Both the position numbers and the translations under genes were made by a program. Below are positions 26,366-34,950 of a stretch of 64,000 bases of DNA, piece after piece. This DNA comes from Bacteroidota bacterium (GTDB lineage Bacteria > Bacteroidota > Ignavibacteria > Palsa-1295): NCBI GenBank assembly GCA_021324685.1, contig JAJPIQ010000081.1, positions 1 to 64,000 of the forward strand, read 5' to 3'. The notes below the pieces were generated by a model. The model was not told where the DNA came from. It searched no databases and saw nothing but the letters and a program-made list of their open reading frames with translations. How positions within the stretch are numbered: position 1 is the first letter of the stretch; each line of letters starts with the position of its first letter.

Positions 26366-27682
26366 ATGAAATACCTGGGAATCGTTCTTATTCTTGGAGT
26401 TCTTGGAGCCGGTCTCACTTCGAATGTCCGGGCGCAAAGCGCCGATACGCTGACGCTTTCTGAAGCGATCCGAATGGCAATCCGGCAGGCCCCCACGCTG
26501 GCCGAAGGAGAAGCCGCGCTGGCCAGGGCAAAAGCCCAATATAACGAAATAGAAAGCTATGCGCTGCCGCAACTCGCCGGGAATGCGAGCTACGCGAGGA
26601 TCGATCCCGTCGTTACGATCCCGTTTTCGTTGCCGGGCCTGAATGAAGTATTCCAGACGCAGCCTAATAATAATTACAACGCCAACTTTCAATTGCAGCA
26701 GGCCATCTGGTCCTTCGGACGGTATGAGGCCGAGGACCGTGTTGCCCAAAGCGGAATTAAGTCGGCACAGGATCAACTCGATTCGTATCGCGCACAGGTC
26801 GCGTATCAGACGACGCAGATCTATTATGCGATCCTGACGACGGACGAGGGCATTGCCGTCGAGCAGCAGCAGGTAAGCGTGCTCCAGCAAAATCTTACCC
26901 AGGCCCAAACACGCGAAAAGCAAGGCACCGCGACGTCGCTCGATGCGCTCAACATTCAGGCCCGAATTTCGGCGACACAAAGCACGATCGAAGATATGGA
27001 GTCGACGCGCCGAAAGCAAGCGGCCATGCTGCGCCGATTGCTCGGTCTTTCCTCCACAACGAATATTACGGTCGCTCGACCTGGAACTTCGCCGTCCTTA
27101 CCGGAAGACCTTCTCGCGCTCGATACGCTGGCCGATCGCCAGCGGCCAGAGATTCTCGCCGCTAAAGATGCGGAAAACACGGCGCGGCTGCAAGTCGAGT
27201 CGGCCCGTAACAATAACGACCCGCTGCTTTCTACGACGATCACCGGCGGAGTAAAGAACGGTTATTTACCGAACCTCAATCAGATGAAGTTGAACTGGAT
27301 CGGCTCTGTCGATTTTCACTGGCCTATCCTGGACGGGGGACGAACGCATGCACAAGTCGATGAAGCCGAGGCCGATTATCAGGCAGCGCAGGCGCGCACC
27401 CGCGATGCGGAACTTGGGATCGAAAACGATGTCGATCAGGCGCTGGCCGATATGCAGGCAAGCCGCAAGCGGCTCGAACTGGTCAAGGTACAGATCGATG
27501 AGGCGCAGCAGGCCTATCAAATTGCCCAGGTCCGTTATCAAAATGGCGTGGCAACGAATTTAGACGTGCTCACCGCCCAAAGTGCGCTCGAACAGGCTCA
27601 GCTTCAGCAGGCGGAATTAATGTTCAACTTTGAGTTAAGCCAGTACAATTTGAACAAGGCGGTGGGAACTCCGCTATGGTAA
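26366..27682 (+). CDS. TolC-family outer membrane efflux protein
   Basis: A 438-residue outer membrane factor with a signal peptide (cleavage after NVRAQS) and two repeats of the TolC helix pattern (LTLSEAIRMAIRQAPTLAEGEAALARAKAQ..., VRYQNGVATNLDVLTAQSALEQAQLQQAELMF). It is the last gene of the regulator-adaptor-transporter-channel operon and completes the second tripartite pump. It is only distantly like the TolC protein encoded at 16742. Confidence 0.92.
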   Translation: MKYLGIVLILGVLGAGLTSNVRAQSADTLTLSEAIRMAIRQAPTLAEGEAALARAKAQYNEIESYALPQLAGNASYARIDPVVTIPFSLPGLNEVFQTQPNNNYNANFQLQQAIWSFGRYEAEDRVAQSGIKSAQDQLDSYRAQVAYQTTQIYYAILTTDEGIAVEQQQVSVLQQNLTQAQTREKQGTATSLDALNIQARISATQSTIEDMESTRRKQAAMLRRLLGLSSTTNITVARPGTSPSLPEDLLALDTLADRQRPEILAAKDAENTARLQVESARNNNDPLLSTTITGGVKNGYLPNLNQMKLNWIGSVDFHWPILDGGRTHAQVDEAEADYQAAQARTRDAELGIENDVDQALADMQASRKRLELVKVQIDEAQQAYQIAQVRYQNGVATNLDVLTAQSALEQAQLQQAELMFNFELSQYNLNKAVGTPLW

Positions 27683-27691
27683 CGGCATTCC

Positions 27692-29170
27692 TTAGTGGGC
27701 CGCATACATTACCTTCTGATAGCGAGGGATCGAACGAATATTGTCGAAATCGGGATCGGAAAGAACTTCTCCCCGCTTGCCGGGAGCGAACGTAAATAAT
27801 TTTTCGAGAATATCGAGCGCGGCATCGGCTTTTCCCTGCTTCGCATAGCAACAGGCGGCATTATAGTTGATCCGAACGTCCGTGGGATAGAGCCGAATCA
27901 GCGAGTCATAGAGGTGCACTGCCTCGTCGCTATGACCCGCCATATCGAGCGCGATCGCATAACTTCCGGTTAAGGCGACACTATCGGGGTAGACCGACAT
28001 CTTCTTTTTCGCCAGCCGAGCGGCGTGCTGGCCGAACTCTTTGCCATCTAAGCCCGCGCGCTCTGCCGCGATCCCGGCACTCAGGTAATAGGCGAGATTA
28101 CTCGAGTCGAGTTGGATCGCACGATTGAAGAGTTGCAGCGAACGGTTCTTATCGTTCGCGATAAGCAGGTTCGCCAGATGGGCGACCGCGGCGGCATCGT
28201 TGGGATGCGCGGCCGCATTCTGCTCCGCATTCTGAAGTTCCTGCTCCTCCGCCGTTACGGAGTGAAGGATACCGAAGAGATCGTTCACTACACGCTCCCG
28301 CACGGCAAAGAGTTCACTATTATTGCCGCTATAGGATTGTTCCCAGATTTCACCGCCTTTTTTGGTATCGATCAGCCGGGTCGAAACGAAGTTTACATCG
28401 TGCGATTTTCGGACGAGTCCTTCGATAATAAAGCGCGCCTTGAGTTCCTGTGCGATCGCAAGGGCATTCCAGCGCGTATCTTTATACGCGGACGAGATCG
28501 AAGCTCCGATCGTCGAAACGGTTTTCAGTGCGGAAAGATGGGTCAGCAGCTCGTCTGAAAAAATGTCGAGATTGTGCGTACTGTCCCGATCGAGATTGAG
28601 TGTGGCAAATGGAAGGACGACCACGCTCTCTCCGGACGGTGCGGGATCGGGCGCTTTTCGAATGAAGAAAAAAAGAGCGGCAATCATTGCCACGCCCGCA
28701 ACACCGGCGATCGTTTTCAAGCGCGCGCGTTTGATGCGAGCCCGAAGATTTTCCAGTGCGTCCTCTTCGTTATGCGCTCCTTGCAACCGAGCGACCTGAC
28801 TTCGGACGGCATGAAGGATCGCTTGTTCGTCGTGAAAATTCGTACGCTGGATCCCGGCCAGCGCATATTCGAGCCGGCCCGGAAGAGTGACCGTCCCGAT
28901 CTCGATCGGAAGGATCAGTTTCCCATTCTCGGCGGCTAAGGCGATCTCTTTCGCGACATTGGCAGAGGACACGGAACTGGCAGACAGCAGCGCGATAAAA
29001 ATTTCGCTGCGTTTGATATTCTGCACGATCTCGTCGGACCAGATCGAAGCTCCGGCAATCGCTTCCTGATCGATCCAGACCGAATAGTTCTCACGCCGTA
29101 AGAGGGTAAGCAGGTGGAGCGCCTGCTTCTCGTCCTCGCGAGAATAACTGATAAAAATTCCTGGGGTCAT
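27692..29170 (-). CDS. TIR domain / membrane helix / TolB-like / TPR protein
   Basis: A 492-residue protein from the ATG at 29170 (a GTG at 29206 would add 12 residues). Residues 4-95 are a TIR domain: GIFISYSREDEKQA, VWIDQEAIAGASIWSDEI and a VAKEI segment with Glu75 at the position of the catalytic Glu of TIR NADases. One membrane helix (about 153-170) follows, then a TolB/FlgO-like domain (VVVLPFATLN, ELLTHLSAL, GLVRKS) that is also found in adenylate cyclase-like proteins, and then about four TPR-like helices to the end. The TIR side would be cytosolic and the TPR side periplasmic. Ligand and output are unknown. It converges on the TolC gene. Confidence 0.85.
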   Translation of the reverse strand: MTPGIFISYSREDEKQALHLLTLLRRENYSVWIDQEAIAGASIWSDEIVQNIKRSEIFIALLSASSVSSANVAKEIALAAENGKLILPIEIGTVTLPGRLEYALAGIQRTNFHDEQAILHAVRSQVARLQGAHNEEDALENLRARIKRARLKTIAGVAGVAMIAALFFFIRKAPDPAPSGESVVVLPFATLNLDRDSTHNLDIFSDELLTHLSALKTVSTIGASISSAYKDTRWNALAIAQELKARFIIEGLVRKSHDVNFVSTRLIDTKKGGEIWEQSYSGNNSELFAVRERVVNDLFGILHSVTAEEQELQNAEQNAAAHPNDAAAVAHLANLLIANDKNRSLQLFNRAIQLDSSNLAYYLSAGIAAERAGLDGKEFGQHAARLAKKKMSVYPDSVALTGSYAIALDMAGHSDEAVHLYDSLIRLYPTDVRINYNAACCYAKQGKADAALDILEKLFTFAPGKRGEVLSDPDFDNIRSIPRYQKVMYAAH

Positions 29171-29253
29171 GACGAAAGAGATGGCACCGTTCCACGACTG
29201 TAACACTTCGGTTTCGAACGTGAGTTCACATGCTTCATGTCATTAAAATGTTG

Positions 29254-29261
29254 TATCTTTG
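29254..29261 (+). promoter_or_regulatory. Bacteroidota-type -7 promoter box before the TPM gene
   Basis: TATCTTTG matches the TAnnTTTG -7 consensus of the main sigma factor of Bacteroidota exactly. No good TTTG box is seen 19-20 bases upstream. The start codon is only 6 bases downstream, so the transcript would be nearly leaderless. Confidence 0.45.
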
Positions 29262-29267
29262 CAGCGC

Positions 29268-29726
29268 ATGGACCATCCTGAACACGCCACCCAGGCTTTT
29301 CCCAAAGAGGCGCTCGAACGCATTGCGCACAAAATTGCGGATGTCGAAGAGGCCACCGGCTCGGAAATACGCGTTTCCATTCGAGATTTTCGAGATGCAA
29401 GCGAAGCCGGACTTTCGATGAAAGAGTTGGCGCAGCAAGAATTTGGGACCCTCCGCCTGCACCATAACGATGCGCGGTACGGTATCTTGCTCCTCGTGCT
29501 CTATCACGAACGAAAATTTTACGTTTATGGCGACGAAGGGGTCCATCGCCACGTCCATCCGGAAACATGGAACGATGTAGCAAAAACGCTGACCAAATAT
29601 TTTTCCGAAGGAGCCTATGAAGCCGGTGTGATGGAGGCCGTTGAACGCATCGCACACCATCTCAAAAATAAACTTCCTAAGCCGTCAGAAAAACATGAAA
29701 TGAGTGCTGAAGTGACGGTCCGATAG
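29268..29726 (+). CDS. TPM-domain protein (YgcG/TLP18.3 family)
   Basis: A 152-residue protein with a single TPM domain: ALERIAHKIADVEEATGSEIRVSIRDF, then ELAQQEFGTLRLHHNDARYGILLLVLYHERKFYVYGDEG and a C-terminal helix (GVMEAVERIAHHL). The family is linked to membrane protein quality control and, in plants, photosystem II repair. This copy lacks the signal peptide and membrane anchor common in the family. The ATG at 29268 is preferred to a TTG at 29259 that lies inside the promoter-like box. Confidence 0.8.
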   Translation: MDHPEHATQAFPKEALERIAHKIADVEEATGSEIRVSIRDFRDASEAGLSMKELAQQEFGTLRLHHNDARYGILLLVLYHERKFYVYGDEGVHRHVHPETWNDVAKTLTKYFSEGAYEAGVMEAVERIAHHLKNKLPKPSEKHEMSAEVTVR

Positions 29727-29898
29727 CGATCCCGCTGGACGATCCTCAGGTGGGGAACTCCAGGATTTTTACAGCGAGGTTTATAGGGCTCCTCGCCAAG
29801 AAGCCCTGTTCATAAGGCGGCGCCTGCCGAACTATTTATTCGCAGCAAATGGACGCCGATGGATTTCATCAGGGTCGAATCTTTGTTATAGGGCACTG

Positions 29899-30807
29899 AT
29901 GAACTCGCGCTCCGGCATGCTCCTGAAACACTCCCGAATCGCTCTCGCACAAATTGGTTCTGTCCTCGGGGACCTGAAACGAAATGTAGAACGGCAGCTC
30001 GAATACTGTGAGAAGGCGATCGGCCTACGAGCGAACGGGATTATTTTTCCCGAGCTGTCGCTCACCGGTTATACGCTTCGCGACCTTAATTTCGAATGTG
30101 CCATTTCGCGGAACGATCCGCTTCTCGATCCGATAAAAAAAATAAGCAGGAAAATTTCGATCGTTGCCGGCGGGGTCGAACGCGATGAGCGAGGTGCTGT
30201 CTATAATACGGGGTGGTTGTTCGAGGATGGCGAGATCGTCCATGCGCACCGCAAAGTCTATCCACCGACGTATGGGTTATTCGAAGAAGGCCGTTACTTC
30301 ACGGCAGGAAAGGAAGCGGCGGCATTTAGTTCTGAGCGGCTCGGCCGAGTCGGCCTCCTCGTATGCGAAGATTTATGGCATCCGGCGCTGCCCTATATCG
30401 AAGCCATGAACGGCGCTCAAATGTTGATCACGATCGCGGCCAGCCCGACGCGTCTCGATACCGGAGAAGAGGCCCATACACGTTCGGAACCTGAAAATTA
30501 TACGATCAATCGCGAGCACCATGCTGCGTACGCAAGGCTCCTCGGAATGTTCGTGGTCTTCGTCAATCGGGTCGGCGTTGAAGACGGGGTAAATTTCTGG
30601 GGCGGTTCCGAAGTCGTCGCCCCGTCCGGAGAAACGATCGCACGAGGGAAGTTTTTCGAAGAAGACCTGATCGTAACGGACATCGATCCCGATCTTGTGC
30701 GTCAGGCCCGTCAATATTCGCGTCACTTTTTGGACGACAACCCACTTCTGGTTCAGCAATGGCTCTCAAAGATCACGGGAGTTGAGGTAAAGGCGATAGA
30801 AGAATAG
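29899..30807 (+). CDS. carbon-nitrogen hydrolase (nitrilase superfamily)
   Basis: A 302-residue amidase with the full catalytic triad: Glu52 in FPELSLTGY, Lys119 in HRKVYPPT and Cys156 in VCEDLWHP. The pattern resembles the glutaminase domain of NAD synthetase and related amidases more than N-carbamoylputrescine amidase, but the substrate cannot be read from the sequence. An alternative start is the ATG at 29917 (MLLKHSRIALAQ). A TATAGG box at 29887-29892 lies just before the start. Confidence 0.88.
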   Translation: MNSRSGMLLKHSRIALAQIGSVLGDLKRNVERQLEYCEKAIGLRANGIIFPELSLTGYTLRDLNFECAISRNDPLLDPIKKISRKISIVAGGVERDERGAVYNTGWLFEDGEIVHAHRKVYPPTYGLFEEGRYFTAGKEAAAFSSERLGRVGLLVCEDLWHPALPYIEAMNGAQMLITIAASPTRLDTGEEAHTRSEPENYTINREHHAAYARLLGMFVVFVNRVGVEDGVNFWGGSEVVAPSGETIARGKFFEEDLIVTDIDPDLVRQARQYSRHFLDDNPLLVQQWLSKITGVEVKAIEE

Positions 30808-31000
30808 TGCGGATCGCGCGGGTCGTAAAAGCGACTGCCACGAGCACACAACCAGCTTAGCGCGTGTCCACTCGGACCCGAAAATCGTTGGAAAGAAAGT
30901 TCGCTTGCCGTTGTTATAGGGCGCGCAAAATGAATTCCGGGCACCGGCCACGCTCTCACGTTGCGGTTGTGCCCTTGTTTTTGACTCAATTCTCAACAGA

Positions 31001-32329
31001 ATGGCAACTATTACGAACGACCTCCCGAAAAAAACTGCCACGATCTCCCCTTCGGTCTATAAAGAACCGGCCCCCATCCTCGATAAGGACAATCCACTTG
31101 AATCGATGATGCAGCGCTTCGATCGCGCGGCCGAAATTCTCTCGCTCGAACCGGGAATTTATCAATACCTCAAGACGCCCGTCAAATCCGTCATTGTTTC
31201 GATCCCCATCCAAATGGACGATGGTTCGGTCCAGGTCTTTGACGGCTATCGCGTGGTCCACAACGACATTTTGGGTCCCAGCAAAGGTGGCATTCGCTAC
31301 GCGCCGGATGTCAACCTGGACGAAGTAAAGGCGCTGGCCGCCTGGATGACATGGAAATGCGCCGTTGTCGATATTCCGTTTGGCGGCGCCAAAGGCGGAG
31401 TGCGCTGCGACCCTCGGCACCTCACCATGCAGCAGCTCGAAAAGATCACTCGCCGCTATACGGCCAACATGCTCGATGTGTTCGGACCCGACCGCGACAT
31501 TCCCGCTCCGGACGTCAACACGAACGAGCAGATCATGGCGTGGATCTTAGACACCTGGTCGATGCACATGAAGCGTACGGAGCCCGGCGTCGTGACCGGC
31601 AAGCCGCTCGTCCTTGGCGGAAGCAAAGGGCGAAAGGAAGCGACCGGCCGGGGAGTGATGCACTCCGCCCTTCGCGGAATGGAAAAATTAGGAATTAAAC
31701 CGAAGGACGCGACGGTCGCAGTCGAAGGATTTGGAAATGTCGGTTCGATCTCGGCCGTTTCGCTGGCCGCGGAAGGCGCTAAGATCATTGGCATTTCGGA
31801 TATCAGCGGCGCCTATTATAATGCTTCCGGTATCGACGTTGCCGACGCGATCCATTATTCTGAAACGCACGATCTCCTGCTCGATGGCTGGAAAGGCGGC
31901 GAGAAAATTACGAACGAGCAACTCCTTACGCTCGATTGCGATGTTCTTGTTCCTGCGGCCCGCGAAGATCGCATTACGAAGCGTAATGCGCACAACATTC
32001 AGGCGAAGCTTATCGTCGAAGGAGCCAATGGCCCCACGACGGCCGGCGCAGACCCGATTCTCGAGTCGAAAGGCGTGCTGGTCGTTCCGGACATTCTGGC
32101 GAACGCCGGCGGCGTAACCGTTAGTTACTTCGAGTGGGTGCAAAACCGGATGGGATATCACTGGACACTCGAAGTCGTCAACGAACGTCTCGAAGAGACC
32201 ATGAACACGGCGTTCGACCGTGTGTACGATACGTCGCTCAAGCACAAAGTCTCCCTGCGCCTCGCTTCGTACATCCTTGCGATCGATAAAGTCGCCCGGA
32301 CGCTGCGCCTGAGAGGAATTTACGGATAA
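31001..32329 (+). CDS. gdhA: glutamate dehydrogenase
   Basis: A 442-residue member of the Glu/Leu/Phe/Val dehydrogenase family. The dimerisation and substrate domain has GPSKGGIRY and the catalytic Lys131 in PFGGAKGGV; the Rossmann domain has VEGFGNVGS; the C-terminal part has EGANGPTT and NAGGVTVSYFEWVQN. It interconverts glutamate and 2-oxoglutarate with ammonia. The length fits hexameric NAD(P)-type enzymes. It appears monocistronic, and a dispersed repeat follows the stop. Confidence 0.95.
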   Translation: MATITNDLPKKTATISPSVYKEPAPILDKDNPLESMMQRFDRAAEILSLEPGIYQYLKTPVKSVIVSIPIQMDDGSVQVFDGYRVVHNDILGPSKGGIRYAPDVNLDEVKALAAWMTWKCAVVDIPFGGAKGGVRCDPRHLTMQQLEKITRRYTANMLDVFGPDRDIPAPDVNTNEQIMAWILDTWSMHMKRTEPGVVTGKPLVLGGSKGRKEATGRGVMHSALRGMEKLGIKPKDATVAVEGFGNVGSISAVSLAAEGAKIIGISDISGAYYNASGIDVADAIHYSETHDLLLDGWKGGEKITNEQLLTLDCDVLVPAAREDRITKRNAHNIQAKLIVEGANGPTTAGADPILESKGVLVVPDILANAGGVTVSYFEWVQNRMGYHWTLEVVNERLEETMNTAFDRVYDTSLKHKVSLRLASYILAIDKVARTLRLRGIYG

Positions 32330-32340
32330 CAATCCATTAC

Positions 32341-32430
32341 TGTCATCCCGAGCGAAGCCCGCATCGGCGGGCGAAGTCGAGGGATCTCTTGAAAAAACGC
32401 AATCGCTGTAATGATAGAGATGCTTCGACT
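32341..32430. repeat. dispersed intergenic repeat (TGTCATCCCGAGCGAAG type)
   Basis: The segment from 32341 starts TGTCATCCCGAGCGAAG, contains a GCCCGC...GCGGGC hairpin and continues CGAAGTCGAGGGATCTC. The part at 32415-32430 (AGAGATGCTTCGACTC) resembles the opposite end of the same kind of element. Such repeats occur between genes in many bacteria. The first codons of the ORF at 32411 overlap it. Only one copy is in the window, so its family status rests on recall of similar elements. Confidence 0.6.
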
Positions 32431-32992
32431 CTGCACGGATTCGCAATGGCGGATCCGTGCTCCGCTCTGTATGATGGTGATGCTGTTGGTGTTGTTTGTG
32501 TTCTCTGTCGATCCTGCCCATGCACAGCTCTCGCATGCGGATTCCGTGCTCGCGCATTCCATTCCTTCCATTCTGCCCGCGAATCAAAACTCACCCTGGA
32601 TCGTGACCGGCGATAGCACACTCTCGCCGCTTCTATCGCTCGTTCCCAGTCCTTCCGGACTGGATCTGCCCATTTTTTTTATCGAACAGCTTACCGCTAC
32701 CGTGAGCGGAACGAAAACGAACTCTACCATGGACATCTCGGTGCAGGGTGCGCTTATTACAACAGCGCCGAATAGTTCTCGGACGCCGAATAGTTCTCGC
32801 CGGTTTTACGAACGCACCATCGATACGCTCCTTACCGATCGCGATTGGGACGTGCTCGAAACCAATGGCGACCGCTACGTACACTTCGTGACGACTTCCG
32901 AAAAAAGCGTTTGGTCGAGCGTGCTCGAACCGGCACTCGTCGTCCTTGGGGCGGCGGCCATAGTTGCACTCTTTTTTCTCGTTCGCAGTTAA
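32411..32992 (+). CDS. exported protein with C-terminal membrane anchor, unknown function
   Basis: A 193-residue protein with an N-terminal signal segment (MMVMLLVLFVFSVDPAHAQ, cleavage near residue 39) and a C-terminal membrane helix (VLGAAAIVALFFLV). The middle holds a duplicated PNSSR motif (APNSSRTPNSSRR) and RFYERTIDTLLTDRDWDVL. The first 7 or so codons fall inside the dispersed repeat, so the true start may be the ATG at 32471, although a charged region before the hydrophobic core favours the longer form. BamD follows. Confidence 0.6.
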   Translation: MIEMLRLCTDSQWRIRAPLCMMVMLLVLFVFSVDPAHAQLSHADSVLAHSIPSILPANQNSPWIVTGDSTLSPLLSLVPSPSGLDLPIFFIEQLTATVSGTKTNSTMDISVQGALITTAPNSSRTPNSSRRFYERTIDTLLTDRDWDVLETNGDRYVHFVTTSEKSVWSSVLEPALVVLGAAAIVALFFLVRS

Positions 32993-33012
32993 TAGCCCTT
33001 TCATATACTTTC

Positions 33013-33795
33013 GTGACGCTACGCCATCCGATCTTTTTTTTCGCCGGCCTTCTGCTGATGCTATGGGGCTGCGGTTCCAGCAACGATGAGATGACCAAAG
33101 CTGCCCCGCAAGGCTCTTCCGATCAGCTTTTTGCCGATGGGAAGGCCGCCTATGCGAAAGAAGACTGGCAGGAAGCCATCCGTATCTTCGAACAGGTCCG
33201 CCTGCAGGCCCCGGCTTCTGCGATCGCCGCGGAGGCGACATATCTCGAAGCAATGTCCCGCTATAACCAGGAGATGTACGCAGGCTCTGCGGTTGATTTT
33301 CGTGCCGTCCGAAGAAATTACCCGAATTCGCCTTTCGCGATCCGTGCGCAATATATGGTCGGTGAAAGTTATTACCAGATTTCGCCACGGCCGGATCTCG
33401 ATCAGTCTTACAGCGTCCTTGCACTTTCGGAATTCCAGAACTTTCTGCACGATTATCCGAACGCCCCTGCGACGCTCTTAGACAGCGCACAACAGCGGAT
33501 CGTTGAAATTCGCACGAAGCTCGCAGAAAAATACTTCCTGTCCGCAAAACTTTACGATAAACTCGAAGATCCGAAATCGGCGGCGATCTACTACCAACGC
33601 GTGCTCGATAATTTTTACGATACTCCTCCGGCCCCGGAGTCGGAACTTCGTGTGGCCGAGATCGACTTCGACCGAAAGCAACTGGACGATGCGCGGAAGG
33701 CCCTCGAAGCCTTCGATGCGAAATACCTTGCGATCGCAACGCCGGACGAGCGTGAGCGAGCATTGAAACTCCATTCGAAACTTCCGGCTCCCTAA
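33013..33795 (+). CDS. bamD: outer membrane assembly lipoprotein BamD
   Basis: A 260-residue lipoprotein starting at GTG (33013). The signal peptide ends in the lipobox LWGC, with the lipidated Cys followed by GSS. TPR-like helices follow: LFADGKAAYAKEDWQEAIRIFEQV, SAVDFRAVRRNYPNSPFAIRAQYMVGESYY and LALSEFQNFLHDYPNAP, which are typical of BamD/YfiO. It is part of the BAM complex that inserts beta-barrel proteins into the outer membrane. The frame is open far upstream, but that part overlaps the previous gene. The stop overlaps the next start (TAATG). Confidence 0.9.
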   Translation: MTLRHPIFFFAGLLLMLWGCGSSNDEMTKAAPQGSSDQLFADGKAAYAKEDWQEAIRIFEQVRLQAPASAIAAEATYLEAMSRYNQEMYAGSAVDFRAVRRNYPNSPFAIRAQYMVGESYYQISPRPDLDQSYSVLALSEFQNFLHDYPNAPATLLDSAQQRIVEIRTKLAEKYFLSAKLYDKLEDPKSAAIYYQRVLDNFYDTPPAPESELRVAEIDFDRKQLDDARKALEAFDAKYLAIATPDERERALKLHSKLPAP

Positions 33796-34304
33796 TGGCA
33801 CAGCAACAACCTCAGCGGACGGCAAAAACGCCTTCGGCTTCACAAGTCGAACTGACGGAACTGGTCCTGCCGAACGACACGAACCAGCTTGGGAACTTGC
33901 TTGGCGGCCGCCTTATGCACTGGGTCGATATTGCCGCCGCGCTCGCCGCGCAGAAACATTCCGGAAGGGTGTCGGTCACGGCCAGTGTGGATGAAATGAC
34001 GTTCCTGCTGCCGGTAAAACTTGGCCAGGTCGTTCGTCTGCATGCGAGCGTAAACCGTGCGTTTCATACGTCGATGGAGGTCGGCGTGCACGTCGATGTC
34101 GAAGATTTTCGCACCGGCGACGTTCGGCACGTGAGCACGGCGTATCTCACGTTTGTCGCGATCGATGAGATCGGACGCGCCGTTCGCGTTCCGGAACTCT
34201 TACCCGAGACCGAAGACGATAAACGCCGTTTCGCGGATGCCGAAACGCGCCGCGCCCATCGCCTGCAAAAGCGCGATGAAATGGTCCATAACGATCGTTC
34301 CTGA
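33795..34304 (+). CDS. acyl-CoA thioesterase, hotdog fold (YciA-like)
   Basis: A 169-residue hotdog protein: TELVLPNDTNQLGNLLGGRLMHWVDIAAALAAQKHS is the long central helix region with the catalytic Asn and Asp positions of YciA/BFIT-type thioesterases, followed by VTASVDEMTFLLPVKLGQVVRLHASVN. It hydrolyses acyl-CoA. It is translationally coupled to bamD by a TAATG overlap and followed at once by an ABC ATPase gene. Confidence 0.9.
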   Translation: MAQQQPQRTAKTPSASQVELTELVLPNDTNQLGNLLGGRLMHWVDIAAALAAQKHSGRVSVTASVDEMTFLLPVKLGQVVRLHASVNRAFHTSMEVGVHVDVEDFRTGDVRHVSTAYLTFVAIDEIGRAVRVPELLPETEDDKRRFADAETRRAHRLQKRDEMVHNDRS

Positions 34305-34305
34305 T

Positions 34306-34950
34306 ATGGCGCTCGAGTCCCTTTCCATTCGCGCGGAGGGCGTCCAAAAACGTTTCACTCAGCGTCCGATTTTCAAACCGGTTTCGTTTGAAGCTCGCCC
34401 GGGTGAGATCGTCTCGATCACGGGCCCGAACGGCGCGGGCAAGAGCACACTCGTAAAGATCGTGGCAAACGTCCTTACACCTTCCAAAGGATCGTGCGAG
34501 TGGCGGGATGGAACGAAAAAACTGGATGCGGAAGGCATTCGGCGAAGCGTCGGCTTTGTCGCGCCCTATTTGGAACTCTATGATGAACTGACAGCGATCG
34601 AACAGGTGCAGTTCGTGGCCGAGATGAAAGGGGAGCGTATGAACGAAGAAGCTGCGCTCGAGATCGTTGAGCGGTTCGGATTGTCCACGTCCATTGCAGC
34701 CAGCGATCGTCGATTGAGAGCTTATAGTTCCGGTATGAAGCAGCGCGTTCGATGTGCAATGGCGTTTGCGAATGCGCCGGCAGTGTTATTGCTCGATGAA
34801 GCAACGTCCAATCTCGACGATGCGGGTACGGAACGGGTGCTCCGCGAAGCCGAACACGCCGCCCATAACGGGAGCATCGTGTTTATTGCCACGAACGATG
34901 CGCGGGAGCGGGCGATCGCTCACCGCGAAATACGGATCGAAGCATTGTAG
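34306..34950 (+). CDS. ABC transporter ATP-binding protein (CcmA-like)
   Basis: A 214-residue stand-alone ATPase: Walker A GPNGAGKS at about residues 43-50, a shortened signature YSSGMKQR, Walker B VLLLDEATSNLD. The small size and degenerate signature resemble CcmA of the haem exporter, but no CcmB/CcmC-type permease is near. The ATG at 34306, directly after the thioesterase stop, is preferred over upstream starts that overlap that gene. Tgt starts right after its stop (TAGATG). Confidence 0.85.
   Translation: MALESLSIRAEGVQKRFTQRPIFKPVSFEARPGEIVSITGPNGAGKSTLVKIVANVLTPSKGSCEWRDGTKKLDAEGIRRSVGFVAPYLELYDELTAIEQVQFVAEMKGERMNEEAALEIVERFGLSTSIAASDRRLRAYSSGMKQRVRCAMAFANAPAVLLLDEATSNLDDAGTERVLREAEHAAHNGSIVFIATNDARERAIAHREIRIEAL

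Noticed and set aside
29727-29898. In-frame extension of the nitrilase gene upstream of 29899
   Set aside because: The frame is open but has no start codon and no family similarity; the ATG at 29899 gives a normal N-terminus.
32411-32470. Tandem PNSSR motif and repeat at the start of the exported protein as evidence for a phase-variable gene
   Set aside because: Only two short copies of the motif exist and the repeat element is of the common dispersed type; there is no homopolymer or repeat tract that would switch the frame.
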